This document shows positions 5,483 to 12,038 of a stretch of DNA of 13,945 nucleotides, one piece after another. The stretch is from Syntrophomonas sp. UBA5432 (lineage in GTDB: Bacteria > Bacillota > Syntrophomonadia > Syntrophomonadales > Syntrophomonadaceae). The first letter of the stretch is position 1, and each line of letters opens with the position of its first letter. A program made the position numbers and the translations under genes. The notes under the pieces were generated by a model. It saw only the letters and a program-made list of their open reading frames with translations, did no database searches and was not told the origin of the DNA. The stretch covers positions 1 to 13,945 of the forward strand of contig DIRQ01000034.1 of NCBI GenBank assembly GCA_002424365.1, given 5' to 3'.

Positions 5483-5484
5483 AA

Positions 5485-5778
5485 ATGGTTAAAGTATCTG
5501 ATTTAAAAGCCAAAGATGTGGTAAATATTCTTGATGGCAAAAAACTGGGTCATATTTGTGATATTGAACTTGAGCTCGAAATTGGAAAAGTTATTGCTAT
5601 TATTGTTCCCGGGCGCTTGCGAGGATTTAGTATCTTTGCCCGACGTGAGGAGATTGTTATCCCTTGGAAAAAGATTATTCGTATAGGAAGAGACGTAATT
5701 TTAGTTGAGGTACCAGTAGTTCAGGAAATGGACGACCATAAGCGCAGGGAGTATTATTTGGATGATGATAATTTCTAA
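5485..5778 (+). CDS. YlmC/YmxH-family PRC-barrel protein
   Basis: The 97-residue product is a single PRC-barrel domain of the YlmC/YmxH type, small cytoplasmic proteins conserved in spore formers; their role is unknown, although they are often labelled sporulation proteins. Seen directly: SDLKAKDVVNILDGKKLGHICDIELELE at residues 5-32, then GKVIAIIVPGRL, the EIVIPWKKIIRIGRDVILVEV strand pair at about 56-76, and a charged C-terminal tail. No membrane segment or signal peptide is visible. The start codon follows a G9 tract by two bases, and a sigma-E-like promoter is suggested upstream. It comes just before nrdR, with 72 bases between them, in a cluster resembling the B. subtilis ylm region, where ylmC precedes ylmD. 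The function remains unassigned. Confidence 0.85.
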   Translation: MVKVSDLKAKDVVNILDGKKLGHICDIELELEIGKVIAIIVPGRLRGFSIFARREEIVIPWKKIIRIGRDVILVEVPVVQEMDDHKRREYYLDDDNF

Positions 5779-5850
5779 ATTGCTAAAGGAAAGTTGAACA
5801 AATGACAGCTATTGTTCATAATAAGGGCAGACCCTGTATGGGAGTGATGA

Positions 5851-6306
5851 ATGATGCGCTGTCCTTATTGCCAAGAGTATGAAAGCCGGGTAATAGATTC
5901 CAGATCCAGTGAAGATGGTTCTACTATACGTCGCCGCCGCGAGTGTACTACTTGTAAAAGACGATTTACTACTTATGAAAGGGTAGAGGAAAGACCTTTA
6001 CTAGTCGTGAAAAATGGTGGGAATCGTGAACAGTTTAGCCGGGAAAAAATTTTGAAGGGTATTAGCAAAGCTTGTGAAAAACGGCCGGTAAGTTCGGAAG
6101 AAATGGAAACTGTAGTAGCTGATATTGAAAGAGAGCTAAGGGATAATTTTGACCGTGAAGTAAGCAGTAAGGTTATTGGTGAGAAAATTATGGACAAGCT
6201 GCAAAAACTGGACGAAGTAGCTTATGTTCGCTTTGCCTCGGTTTATCGGCAGTTCGGCGATTTAAACAGTTTTATTAAGACTATCGAACAACTGAAAAAC
6301 AAGTAG
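5851..6306 (+). CDS. nrdR: Transcriptional repressor NrdR
   Basis: The 151-residue protein is NrdR, the zinc and ATP/dATP-binding repressor of ribonucleotide reductase genes. Seen directly: an N-terminal zinc ribbon with two Cys pairs (C4/C7 in RCPYC and C32/C35 in ECTTC), the basic stretch IRRRREC and RRFTTYERVE, then the ATP-cone domain at about residues 49-139 (VVKNGGNREQFSREKILKGI, ending VAYVRFASVYRQF). Length is standard. The ATG at 5851 and a second at 5854 are both possible; GGGAG lies 6 or 9 bases upstream, and most family members begin at the second Met. Its targets would have palindromic NrdR boxes upstream of nrd genes, none of which lies in this window. Confidence 0.96.
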   Translation: MMRCPYCQEYESRVIDSRSSEDGSTIRRRRECTTCKRRFTTYERVEERPLLVVKNGGNREQFSREKILKGISKACEKRPVSSEEMETVVADIERELRDNFDREVSSKVIGEKIMDKLQKLDEVAYVRFASVYRQFGDLNSFIKTIEQLKNK

Positions 6307-6390
6307 GCGGTATACAGTAATACTTGATGCAGGGCTATCGGCCAAGTTCCAGGGAGTATGAGTAGTAATTACAGGTGATTAACGTTGCGT

Positions 6391-6444
6391 AAATCTGTCC
6401 AAAATAAATGTCACTACGCTCACACGGATTTCTTATGTTTATTT
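6391..6444 (+). terminator. Possible terminator between nrdR and DUF2007-like gene
   Basis: AAATCTGT (6391-6398) can pair with ACGGATTT (6424-6431), 8 bp with one G-U pair, and a T-rich stretch follows on the plus strand. AAATAAA (6402-6408) and TTTATTT (6438-6444) form an alternative, interleaved pairing. The loops are large and the fold weak, but the location between convergent genes is where a terminator is expected. Confidence 0.3.
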
Positions 6445-6745
6445 AGAATTGGTCAGATTCCTCCACTGCCTCTTGCAACAGGGTTCTGGCTTCCTCTACC
6501 CGGTCTGAAGGTACGGAAATCTCAACTTCAGCCAGAGGTCCAAAACTGACAGGAAACTGCGATATTTCTCGGCGCTGAATTTTAACCGGGATACCATAAG
6601 ATTCTAGCAAACTATTGATAACCATATCTTGTGGAGGGTAGACCTTTTCAATAGTAACCCAGGAGTCTGAGATCGGTTTATTACCGCCGCTGTAATCTTC
6701 CTTTTGGTATCTCCTGACTAATCTCTGGTAACCGGGGTAAAACAT
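6443..6745 (-). CDS. DUF2007-like small protein
   Basis: The 100-residue product resembles the DUF2007 family of small ferredoxin-fold-like proteins of unknown function, sometimes called putative signal-transducing proteins. Seen directly: a basic N-terminus, then WVTIEKVYPPQDMVINSLLE at about residues 29-48, in which a strand is followed by the typical helix, then GIPVKIQRRE, and the final VEISVPSDRVEEARTLLQEA. No cysteine or membrane segment is present. I chose the ATG at 6745 because GGAGGT lies 7 bases upstream; the in-frame ATG six codons earlier would put this site inside the gene. It is transcribed alone, convergent with nrdR and divergent from pgeF, with only 52 bases to the pgeF start. 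The family assignment is by pattern and is moderate. Confidence 0.72.
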   Translation of the reverse strand: MFYPGYQRLVRRYQKEDYSGGNKPISDSWVTIEKVYPPQDMVINSLLESYGIPVKIQRREISQFPVSFGPLAEVEISVPSDRVEEARTLLQEAVEESDQF

Positions 6746-6797
6746 TAGTACCACCTCCTGCATCTAATATTTTAAACTAAAAAGAGAGGGAGAACAA

Positions 6798-7613
6798 ATG
6801 CCCAGCTTTGCGTGGAAAAATAAAGATGGTATACGCTACATTACTTTGCCGCATTGGGTTGAGCAAGGTGTTAATATTGCTTTCTCGACTCGCCTGGGAG
6901 GAGTCAGTCAGCCTCCCTATAACACTTTGAACTTTGGCCTACATGTTGGGGACAGAAAGGCTGATGTAATAGAAAATCGGCGCCGGTTTCTAAAATTATT
7001 CTTACTTACTCCAGAAGATATGGTATGTTGCGAGCAGGTACACGGTAATTCTGTGGCTATCGTGGGTAAAGACGAGCAGGGGCGCGGAGCGCAGGAATAT
7101 TACACTTCTTTGCCCGGCTACGATGCTATGGTATGTAGAACACGAGGTATAATGCTTAGTACTTTTTATGCAGATTGTATCCCTATATACTTTTTTGATC
7201 CTAGCCAAAGAGTTATAGCCATTGCCCATAGCGGATGGAAAGGGACTATGGGGAAAATTGCGGTTCAAACCTTAAGGGTAATGCAAACAGAATTTGGTTG
7301 TTCTCCTGAAAACACAGAAGTCTTTATCGGCCCTGGTATTGGCAATTGCTGTTTTCAAATTGGCGAGGACTTGGCTAAGCAGGTGAAAGAGGAGTTTCCC
7401 GGGCAAAACGGAATACTTAAATATGTATATAATAAGTATACCTGGAATTTACAGCTTACAATTCGGTTGATGTTGCAAGATAATGGAGTCAGACCTGAGA
7501 ATATTATTGATTGCGGGCTTTGCACGGTCTGCAATCCGGAAGTTTTCTTTTCCTACCGCCGGGAGCAGGGGGAAACTGGTCGCATGGCTGCAGTTATAGG
7601 TCTAAATTATTGA
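6798..7613 (+). CDS. pgeF: PgeF/YlmD-family (LACC1-like) purine nucleoside phosphorylase / polyphenol oxidase
   Basis: The 271-residue protein belongs to the YfiH/YlmD/LACC1 family, often annotated as polyphenol oxidase or laccase. Members studied biochemically act on purine nucleosides (phosphorolysis and adenosine deamination) and may correct misplaced L-Ser in peptidoglycan precursors. Seen directly: STRLGGVS at 30-37, the histidine in QVHG (H82), the cysteine in ADC (C127) and the histidine in AHSGWKGT (H144), which form the zinc-binding catalytic site, then GPGIGNCCFQIG at 178-189 and the terminal CGLCTVCNPEVFFSYRR. All key residues are present and length is normal. GAGGGAG lies about 5 bases before the ATG. 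The phoP-type gene follows 11 bases later, so they are likely co-transcribed. Confidence 0.92.
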   Translation: MPSFAWKNKDGIRYITLPHWVEQGVNIAFSTRLGGVSQPPYNTLNFGLHVGDRKADVIENRRRFLKLFLLTPEDMVCCEQVHGNSVAIVGKDEQGRGAQEYYTSLPGYDAMVCRTRGIMLSTFYADCIPIYFFDPSQRVIAIAHSGWKGTMGKIAVQTLRVMQTEFGCSPENTEVFIGPGIGNCCFQIGEDLAKQVKEEFPGQNGILKYVYNKYTWNLQLTIRLMLQDNGVRPENIIDCGLCTVCNPEVFFSYRREQGETGRMAAVIGLNY

Positions 7614-7624
7614 GGTGATATACC

Positions 7625-8344
7625 ATGCATAGCCCTAAAATACTTGTAGTTGATGATGAAACCTATATTGTAGAACTGGTTAAATTTAACCTGGAGAAAG
7701 AAGGGTACCAGGTTGTAGTAGCCTTCGATGGTATACATGCCCTGGAAATGGTTAAAGAAGAAAACCCTCACCTTATTCTGCTGGATATAATGCTGCCTAG
7801 CATGGATGGTTTGGAAGTGTGCCGAACTTTAAAACAGGACCCTAATTATAATACTATTCCTATAATTATGCTGACTGCCAAGGGAGAAGAATTCGACACC
7901 GTACTTGGTTTGGAAATGGGTGCGGATGACTATATTAAAAAACCTTTTAGTCCAAGAGAAATGGTGGCCCGGGTTAAAGCTCGTCTGCGGGCTTTAAAGA
8001 TTCTGGAGGCTGAGAAAGCAGTTGGTAAGAGGATATTTGTAGTAAAAGATTTAATTGTAATTCCCGACAAATATGAAGCCTTTTTGGGTGAGGAAAAACT
8101 GGAGTTAACTCCTAAAGAATTCGAGCTTCTTACCTTGATGGCTTCCAATCAAGGTAAGGTATTCACCCGTGAAGCTCTGTTGGAGAAAGTCTGGGGATAT
8201 GAATATTCCGGGGATACGCGGACAGTTGATGTTCATATCAGGCACCTGCGGCAAAAACTTAGGGATGATTCCAGTTTCCCGCTTTATATTGAAACGGTAA
8301 GAGGTGTAGGTTACCGGTTTATCGAAGGAAGCTCTAACGGCTAG
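7625..8344 (+). CDS. phoP: OmpR/PhoP-family response regulator
   Basis: The 239-residue protein is a two-component response regulator. Residues 1-120 are the receiver domain with the acidic pair D10/D11, phosphoacceptor D54 (in LLDIMLP), T84 and K106 (in YIKKPF). Residues about 135-235 are an OmpR-type winged helix (ELTPKEFELLTLMASNQGKV, TVDVHIRHLRQKL, VRGVGYRF) for DNA binding. All signalling residues are intact. GAGGTGAT lies 5 bases before the ATG. The matching kinase follows 48 bases later. The sequence is closest in style to PhoP/YycF-like regulators of low-GC Gram-positive bacteria, but the signal and the target genes cannot be told from the sequence, and the phoP symbol is tentative. 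Confidence 0.9.
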   Translation: MHSPKILVVDDETYIVELVKFNLEKEGYQVVVAFDGIHALEMVKEENPHLILLDIMLPSMDGLEVCRTLKQDPNYNTIPIIMLTAKGEEFDTVLGLEMGADDYIKKPFSPREMVARVKARLRALKILEAEKAVGKRIFVVKDLIVIPDKYEAFLGEEKLELTPKEFELLTLMASNQGKVFTREALLEKVWGYEYSGDTRTVDVHIRHLRQKLRDDSSFPLYIETVRGVGYRFIEGSSNG

Positions 8345-8392
8345 AAAAAGCGGAAGATTATTAACCCGCAATACTTTAGAAGGTGTATTTCA

Positions 8393-9427
8393 ATGGCAGC
8401 AATACTAGATAATAAACATATAGATGCAATTATGACCAGCCTTATGGACGGTATCATAACCTTTGACCGTAACGGTGTTATAATTATGGCCAATAAAGCC
8501 GCAGAGAATCTGTTTTTGGTACGTAAGGGCGGATTACAGGGTCGCACTCTGGAGGAGATCGGTGATGAAGTTAGTTCCATGATAGGAGAAGTCCTACTCC
8601 GAGGTAACGAAGTATTTGCCGAGATGTTAATCCAACCACGTACGCAAATTTATCGAGTACATGTTATGCCTATAAAAAGTGACAACCGGGATATCGAAGG
8701 TGCTGTAGCTGTATTTCGAGATGTTACTGATGCCAGAAACTTTGACCAGATGCGGTCAGAATTTGTAGGTAATGTATCGCATGAATTGCGTACCCCTTTA
8801 ACTTCAATCAAAGGTTTTGTAGAGACGCTTTTAGATGGAGCTATGGAGAACAGCGCCATATGCCGTCGTTTTTTAAGTATTATTGATACAGAGACAGAGC
8901 GCTTGAGTCGTCTTATTGAAGATCTGCTTACTCTGTCATCGATAGAATCTAAGGAACGTATTATCAATCCCAGACCGGTATGTTTAATTCGTTCCATTCG
9001 CAGTGTAATGAATATTATGGGTCCGCAAATAAGCGAGAAATCATTGCATGTTGAGTTTATCTGTGAACCGGATTTAGCATTAATATACGCTGACGAAGAT
9101 TTATTGAACCAGGTTCTTATTAACCTACTGGATAATGCTATTAAGTACACGCCTCGCGAGGGGAAGGTAATAATTCGTTCCTTACGGTCGGACAGCCGAG
9201 TTATAACTACGGTGACTGATACCGGTATGGGTATTCCCCATGACAGTTTACCCCGAGTGTTTGAACGTTTTTATCGGGTGGACAAGGCCCGTTCCCGACA
9301 CCAGGGAGGAACTGGTCTGGGATTAGCAATCGTTAAACATATTGTGGAATCCCACGGAGGAGAGGTTTTTGTGGAAAGTGAACATGGTAAAGGTTCTACT
9401 TTCGGGGTTAGTTTCCTGGTAGTGTAA
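8393..9427 (+). CDS. PhoR-like sensor histidine kinase without membrane segments
   Basis: The 344-residue protein has a PAS domain at about residues 8-115 (SLMDGIITFDRNGVIIMANKA, then IEGAVAVFRDVTDARNFDQM), a HisKA dimerisation domain with phosphoacceptor H130 (EFVGNVSHELRTPLTSIKGF) and a HATPase domain at about 230-344 with the N box (LINLLDNAIKYTP), G1 (DTGMGIP) and G2 (GGTGLGLAIVKHI). This is the catalytic half of a PhoR/WalK kinase, but the extracellular sensor, the two membrane spans and HAMP are absent. The upstream frame is open only to the phoP stop and contains no hydrophobic stretch, so the gene is not a mis-called fragment. AGAAGGTG lies 7 bases before the ATG. It should phosphorylate the adjacent regulator and sense something inside the cell, probably through the PAS domain. 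Confidence 0.9.
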   Translation: MAAILDNKHIDAIMTSLMDGIITFDRNGVIIMANKAAENLFLVRKGGLQGRTLEEIGDEVSSMIGEVLLRGNEVFAEMLIQPRTQIYRVHVMPIKSDNRDIEGAVAVFRDVTDARNFDQMRSEFVGNVSHELRTPLTSIKGFVETLLDGAMENSAICRRFLSIIDTETERLSRLIEDLLTLSSIESKERIINPRPVCLIRSIRSVMNIMGPQISEKSLHVEFICEPDLALIYADEDLLNQVLINLLDNAIKYTPREGKVIIRSLRSDSRVITTVTDTGMGIPHDSLPRVFERFYRVDKARSRHQGGTGLGLAIVKHIVESHGGEVFVESEHGKGSTFGVSFLVV

Positions 9428-9449
9428 TAAGAAAATAGAATTTAATTCA

Positions 9450-9462
9450 CGCGGAAACCGCG
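9450..9462 (+). repeat. Short GC hairpin between kinase and YggS-family gene
   Basis: CGCGG and CCGCG form a perfect 5-bp stem with an AAA loop, followed by GATGTTTTA. The T run is short and offset, so it is at best a weak terminator. It could slightly reduce read-through from phoPR into ylmE. Confidence 0.35.
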
Positions 9463-9493
9463 GATGTTTTACAAAAAGTGGTAAGGTGTAAGG

Positions 9494-10186
9494 ATGATAA
9501 GAGTGGATTTACAGGAAAGTATTGAAATAGTAAAACAACGTATAGCAGCAGCTATTGCTAAAAGCGGACGTACTGAAGCTGATATTAAGTTGGTGGCGGT
9601 AAGCAAAACCGTAGGTATTGAAACTGTACGCCGTGCCTATGAACTGGGCATAACTGATTTTGGTGAGAACCGGGTTCAGGAATTTAACCATAAAATAGAA
9701 AAACTTCCTCAGGCTCGCTGGCATCTCATCGGACGTTTACAGACCAATAAAGTGAAAGACGTAGTAGGTAAGGCAGCATTAATACATTCCCTGGATCGTT
9801 GGAATTTAGCTGAACAACTAAATAAACGAGGTTTACAACAGGGTGTTACGGTGTCATGTCTCTTACAAGTCAATGTTGCCGGGGAGAAACAGAAGGCCGG
9901 TATTAAACCTGATGAGGTAGAAAGTTTCTTGGAATCACTGGGCCAACTAGAGGCATTGCGGATAGAGGGCCTTATGACCATGGCTCCTCTCTTAGATCAG
10001 AGCGAGAAAGCGCGGCCGGTTTTTCGAGAATTATATCAAATTAAAGAAAAACTGAGCAACAATCGATATAATAATGTTAACCTACGCCATTTGTCTATGG
10101 GAATGTCTCAGGACTATGAGGTTGCAATTGAAGAAGGGGCCAATATAATCCGGGTCGGAAGTGCCATTTTTACCAGTCAAGGGTAG
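9494..10186 (+). CDS. ylmE: YggS/YlmE-family pyridoxal phosphate homeostasis protein
   Basis: The 230-residue protein is a YggS (PLPBP/YlmE) family member, a single-domain fold III pyridoxal-5'-phosphate protein that holds PLP without known enzymatic turnover and influences vitamin B6 and amino-acid balance. Seen directly: the PLP-binding lysine K38 in VAVSKT, GITDFGENRVQEF at about 53-65, the WHLIGRLQTNKVK segment, LLQVNVAGEKQKAGI, the GLMTMAPL strand and the phosphate-binding C-terminal LSMGMSQDYEVAIEEGANII followed by RVGSAIF. Length is typical. AAGGTG lies about 5 bases before the ATG. It sits upstream of sepF, proC and yggT, the same arrangement as ylmE-sepF-ylmG of Bacillus with proC added. 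Confidence 0.94.
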   Translation: MIRVDLQESIEIVKQRIAAAIAKSGRTEADIKLVAVSKTVGIETVRRAYELGITDFGENRVQEFNHKIEKLPQARWHLIGRLQTNKVKDVVGKAALIHSLDRWNLAEQLNKRGLQQGVTVSCLLQVNVAGEKQKAGIKPDEVESFLESLGQLEALRIEGLMTMAPLLDQSEKARPVFRELYQIKEKLSNNRYNNVNLRHLSMGMSQDYEVAIEEGANIIRVGSAIFTSQG

Positions 10187-10302
10187 GGATTAGGTGTGGG
10201 GAGTTGTTGGGGCAGACTGTTTGTTCACTGTTTGTATGGGTTAGGCACGTTTATCGTGTTAATATAGATATGCGCAGGACAAAATCCAAGGAGGGTAAAA
10301 TA

Positions 10303-10734
10303 ATGGGTGTATTCAGCAAAGTATGGGCATGGCTGGGACTGGAAAGTGAAGAGGTAGTAAGGGAAGAATATGTTTCTTTACCGGGAAATGTTGAGGAAAA
10401 TCCAAAGACGACAGCTAATATTGTAAGTATACATAGTAACAAGACTATGAAAGTAGTGGTTTGCGAACCAGATAGTTTTGAGGAGGTTCAAGTACTAGCT
10501 GATCATTTGAAAAGTAGAAAACAGCTAATATTAAACTTCGAAAATACCCAGCCGGATGAAGCCCGTAGGATAATTGATTTTATCAGCGGGACTACCTACG
10601 CTCTGGATGGGAACAGCCAGCAATTGGGGAAGAACGTTTTTGTCTTTGCCCCTAATAATGTTGAGATTGCTAAAGACGTACGGGGTATTATCCGCAAACC
10701 GGGATTGGTCAATCCTTTTGGAGGTGAGCGCTAG
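10303..10734 (+). CDS. sepF: Cell division protein SepF
   Basis: The 143-residue protein is SepF, which bundles FtsZ filaments and anchors them to the membrane. Seen directly: an N-terminal amphipathic segment (MGVFSKVWAWLGL) that would bind the membrane, an acidic linker to about residue 45, and the SepF core at about 48-130 (MKVVVCEPDSFEEVQVLADH, LILNFENTQPDEARRIIDFI, SGTTYALDGNSQQLGKNVFVFAP). Length agrees with the family. I chose the ATG at 10303 because AAGGAGGG lies 6-7 bases upstream and the sequence starts exactly with the conserved amphipathic helix; the longer frame from 10204 has no site. The stop shares a base with the proC start (TAGTG), so proC is coupled to it. Neighbours ylmE, proC and yggT are consistent with the division cluster. 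Confidence 0.94.
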   Translation: MGVFSKVWAWLGLESEEVVREEYVSLPGNVEENPKTTANIVSIHSNKTMKVVVCEPDSFEEVQVLADHLKSRKQLILNFENTQPDEARRIIDFISGTTYALDGNSQQLGKNVFVFAPNNVEIAKDVRGIIRKPGLVNPFGGER

Positions 10735-11540
10735 TGCCTACATGCCTGGGAATCATAGGCTGTGGCAAAATGGCTAACGCCATTGTAAAAGGTTTAAGTG
10801 CGGATAAGGCTGGTTTCCAGGATATATTGGTAACTGATGTAAATCAGGATAAGGCCCTGACATTTAGCCGGGAATATGAAGTTAAGGTTGTAGATTACGA
10901 AACCTTATGGAAAGAATGTGATGCTGTAATTTTGGCGGTCAAGCCTTACCAGATAAAAGAAGTCTTGAACTTGGGACGAGGCCAATGGCATCCGGGGCAG
11001 CTAATAATATCTATTGCTGCCGGGATCAAATTGGTCAGCATGGAAACAGCTACTGACAATCTACTACCGATTATAAGGGTCATGCCCAATACCCCATGTC
11101 TGGTGGGTCAGGGAATAGCAGCAGTCGCTGCTGGTAATAAAGCTACTGATGACGATGTGGATGTAGTCATGCGTATTTTCGATTCTTTAGGTACGACCAT
11201 AAAGATTGATGAAAAATATATGGACGCAGTCACTGCCGTTTCCGGCAGCGGGCCGGCCTATGTATTTTTGGTAGTAGAATCCTTTATAAATGCCGCACTA
11301 CAGATAGGACTGGATGTTAATATAGCGCGAGAGTTGGTTATTAAGACTATGAAAGGCAGCCTGGAGATGCTGGAGCAGAGTGGCGAGCATCCTGCAGTTC
11401 TGCGTCAGGACGTTTCTTCTCCCGGAGGTACCACCATCGCAGGGATAAGGAAATTGGAGGAAAATGGTGTACGCAAGGCCTTTTTTGATGCGGTAGAAAT
11501 GGCTTATAATAGGTCTATTGAACTTTCCAGCGATGTTTAA
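10734..11540 (+). CDS. proC: Pyrroline-5-carboxylate reductase ProC
   Basis: The 268-residue enzyme reduces 1-pyrroline-5-carboxylate to L-proline with NAD(P)H, the last step of proline synthesis. Seen directly: the N-terminal Rossmann motif GIIGCGKMANAIVKGL at residues 6-21, AVILAVKPYQIKEVL, the IRVMPNTPCLVGQGIAAV segment at about 119-136, and the C-terminal dimerisation and substrate-binding part with VSGSGPAYVFLVVES, DVSSPGGTTIAGI and a final helix. Length is normal. It starts with GTG, overlapping the last base of the sepF stop, with GGAGGTGAG 5-6 bases upstream inside sepF. Presence of a proline gene in the ylm/division operon is known in related firmicutes. No frameshift or missing motif is evident. 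Confidence 0.96.
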   Translation: MPTCLGIIGCGKMANAIVKGLSADKAGFQDILVTDVNQDKALTFSREYEVKVVDYETLWKECDAVILAVKPYQIKEVLNLGRGQWHPGQLIISIAAGIKLVSMETATDNLLPIIRVMPNTPCLVGQGIAAVAAGNKATDDDVDVVMRIFDSLGTTIKIDEKYMDAVTAVSGSGPAYVFLVVESFINAALQIGLDVNIARELVIKTMKGSLEMLEQSGEHPAVLRQDVSSPGGTTIAGIRKLEENGVRKAFFDAVEMAYNRSIELSSDV

Positions 11541-11551
11541 CGGGGAGGATA

Positions 11552-11821
11552 ATGTCATTGAAATATCAATTAATTGGCCTAATCAACATTGCATTTCAGG
11601 TACTGGTATATTTAATAATTGCCCGCTGTTTACTTTCATTTGTACGTCATAATCCCTATCAACCGATTATCCGGTTTATTTATGATGTTACGGAGCCCAT
11701 TATGAGTCCTTTCCGTAGAATTATACCTTCTGCCGGGGGACTGGATTTCTCACCCTTTATCGCGGTACTGGCTGTAGAAATGGTTAGACGCTTAATAATA
11801 CAATTATTATGGATGATATAG
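11552..11821 (+). CDS. YggT/YlmG-family membrane protein
   Basis: The 89-residue protein has a single YggT repeat with two hydrophobic membrane segments, at about residues 7-28 (INIAFQVLVYLIIARCLLSF) and 64-88 (LDFSPFIAVLAVEMV, then IQLLWMI). Between them is the conserved loop NPYQPIIRFIYDVTEPIMSPFRR with the Pro-rich amphipathic stretch. YggT/YlmG proteins have been linked to cell division or membrane organisation, and no biochemical activity is established. It starts 11 bases after proC and is probably the last gene of the ylmE-sepF-proC-yggT operon. GGGGAGG lies only 3 bases before the ATG, a short spacing, so a TTG two codons downstream is a possible alternative start. The S4-domain gene (ylmH) and divIVA that follow in Bacillus are not here. 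Confidence 0.88.
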   Translation: MSLKYQLIGLINIAFQVLVYLIIARCLLSFVRHNPYQPIIRFIYDVTEPIMSPFRRIIPSAGGLDFSPFIAVLAVEMVRRLIIQLLWMI

Positions 11822-11862
11822 TACAAAATAGGCGCTGATAGAAAGTTGTTTTGTTAATGACT

Positions 11863-11926
11863 TTGAATTTCGAACTTAAGTAATTATCTAGAGTAAAGAG
11901 TGAGAGGTAAGGGGTTAGGGGTGAGG
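11863..11926 (+). repeat. Dispersed head-plus-heptamer repeat, copy B
   Basis: The head is TTGAATT, 11 variable bases, then TAATTATCTAGAGT (11881-11894). It runs into successive heptamers GAGTAAA and GAGTGAG, one extra A, then GGTAAGG, GGTTAGG and GGTGAGG, up to 11926. The head matches copy A at 3904-3873 on the minus strand with identical spacing. It lies between yggT and the U32 gene. Confidence 0.65.
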
Positions 11927-12038
11927 ATACTTACTAACTCTGTCAATCTAATACATCTATTTACAGTTGTGGTTTTGTGTACTCTTTAAGGTGTGTCCTG
12001 CGGGCATAGAAGGTTAATAGAAAGGGTTAGTTTTAGCA

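Larger units (their letters stand above)
5174..5484. other. Divergent intergenic region between flgG and the PRC-barrel gene
   Basis: These 311 bases hold no recognised gene. On the minus strand they carry a candidate sigma-D promoter and a leader able to form two hairpins before flgG. On the plus strand they carry a candidate sigma-E-type promoter and a G9 tract that acts as or replaces the ribosome binding site of the PRC-barrel gene. The middle part (5315-5400) is AT-rich with no further structure noted. Confidence 0.75.

Noticed and set aside
5795..5818. Inverted repeat TGAACAA/TTGTTCA between the PRC-barrel gene and nrdR
   Set aside because: A 7-bp AT-rich stem with no T run; too weak to call a terminator or an operator.
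5804..5884. Short plus-strand frame (26 codons, starts ATG at 5802-5804) leading into nrdR
   Set aside because: A purine stretch lies upstream and it overlaps the nrdR start in another frame, so a leader peptide is conceivable, but it is too short and featureless to support.
10211..10275. Direct repeat ACTGTTTGT and CACG/CGTG hairpin upstream of sepF
   Set aside because: Short, with no promoter elements of convincing spacing; likely chance.
10204..10302. N-terminal extension of sepF
   Set aside because: The extension has no ribosome binding site and precedes the conserved amphipathic start of SepF, which has an excellent site of its own.
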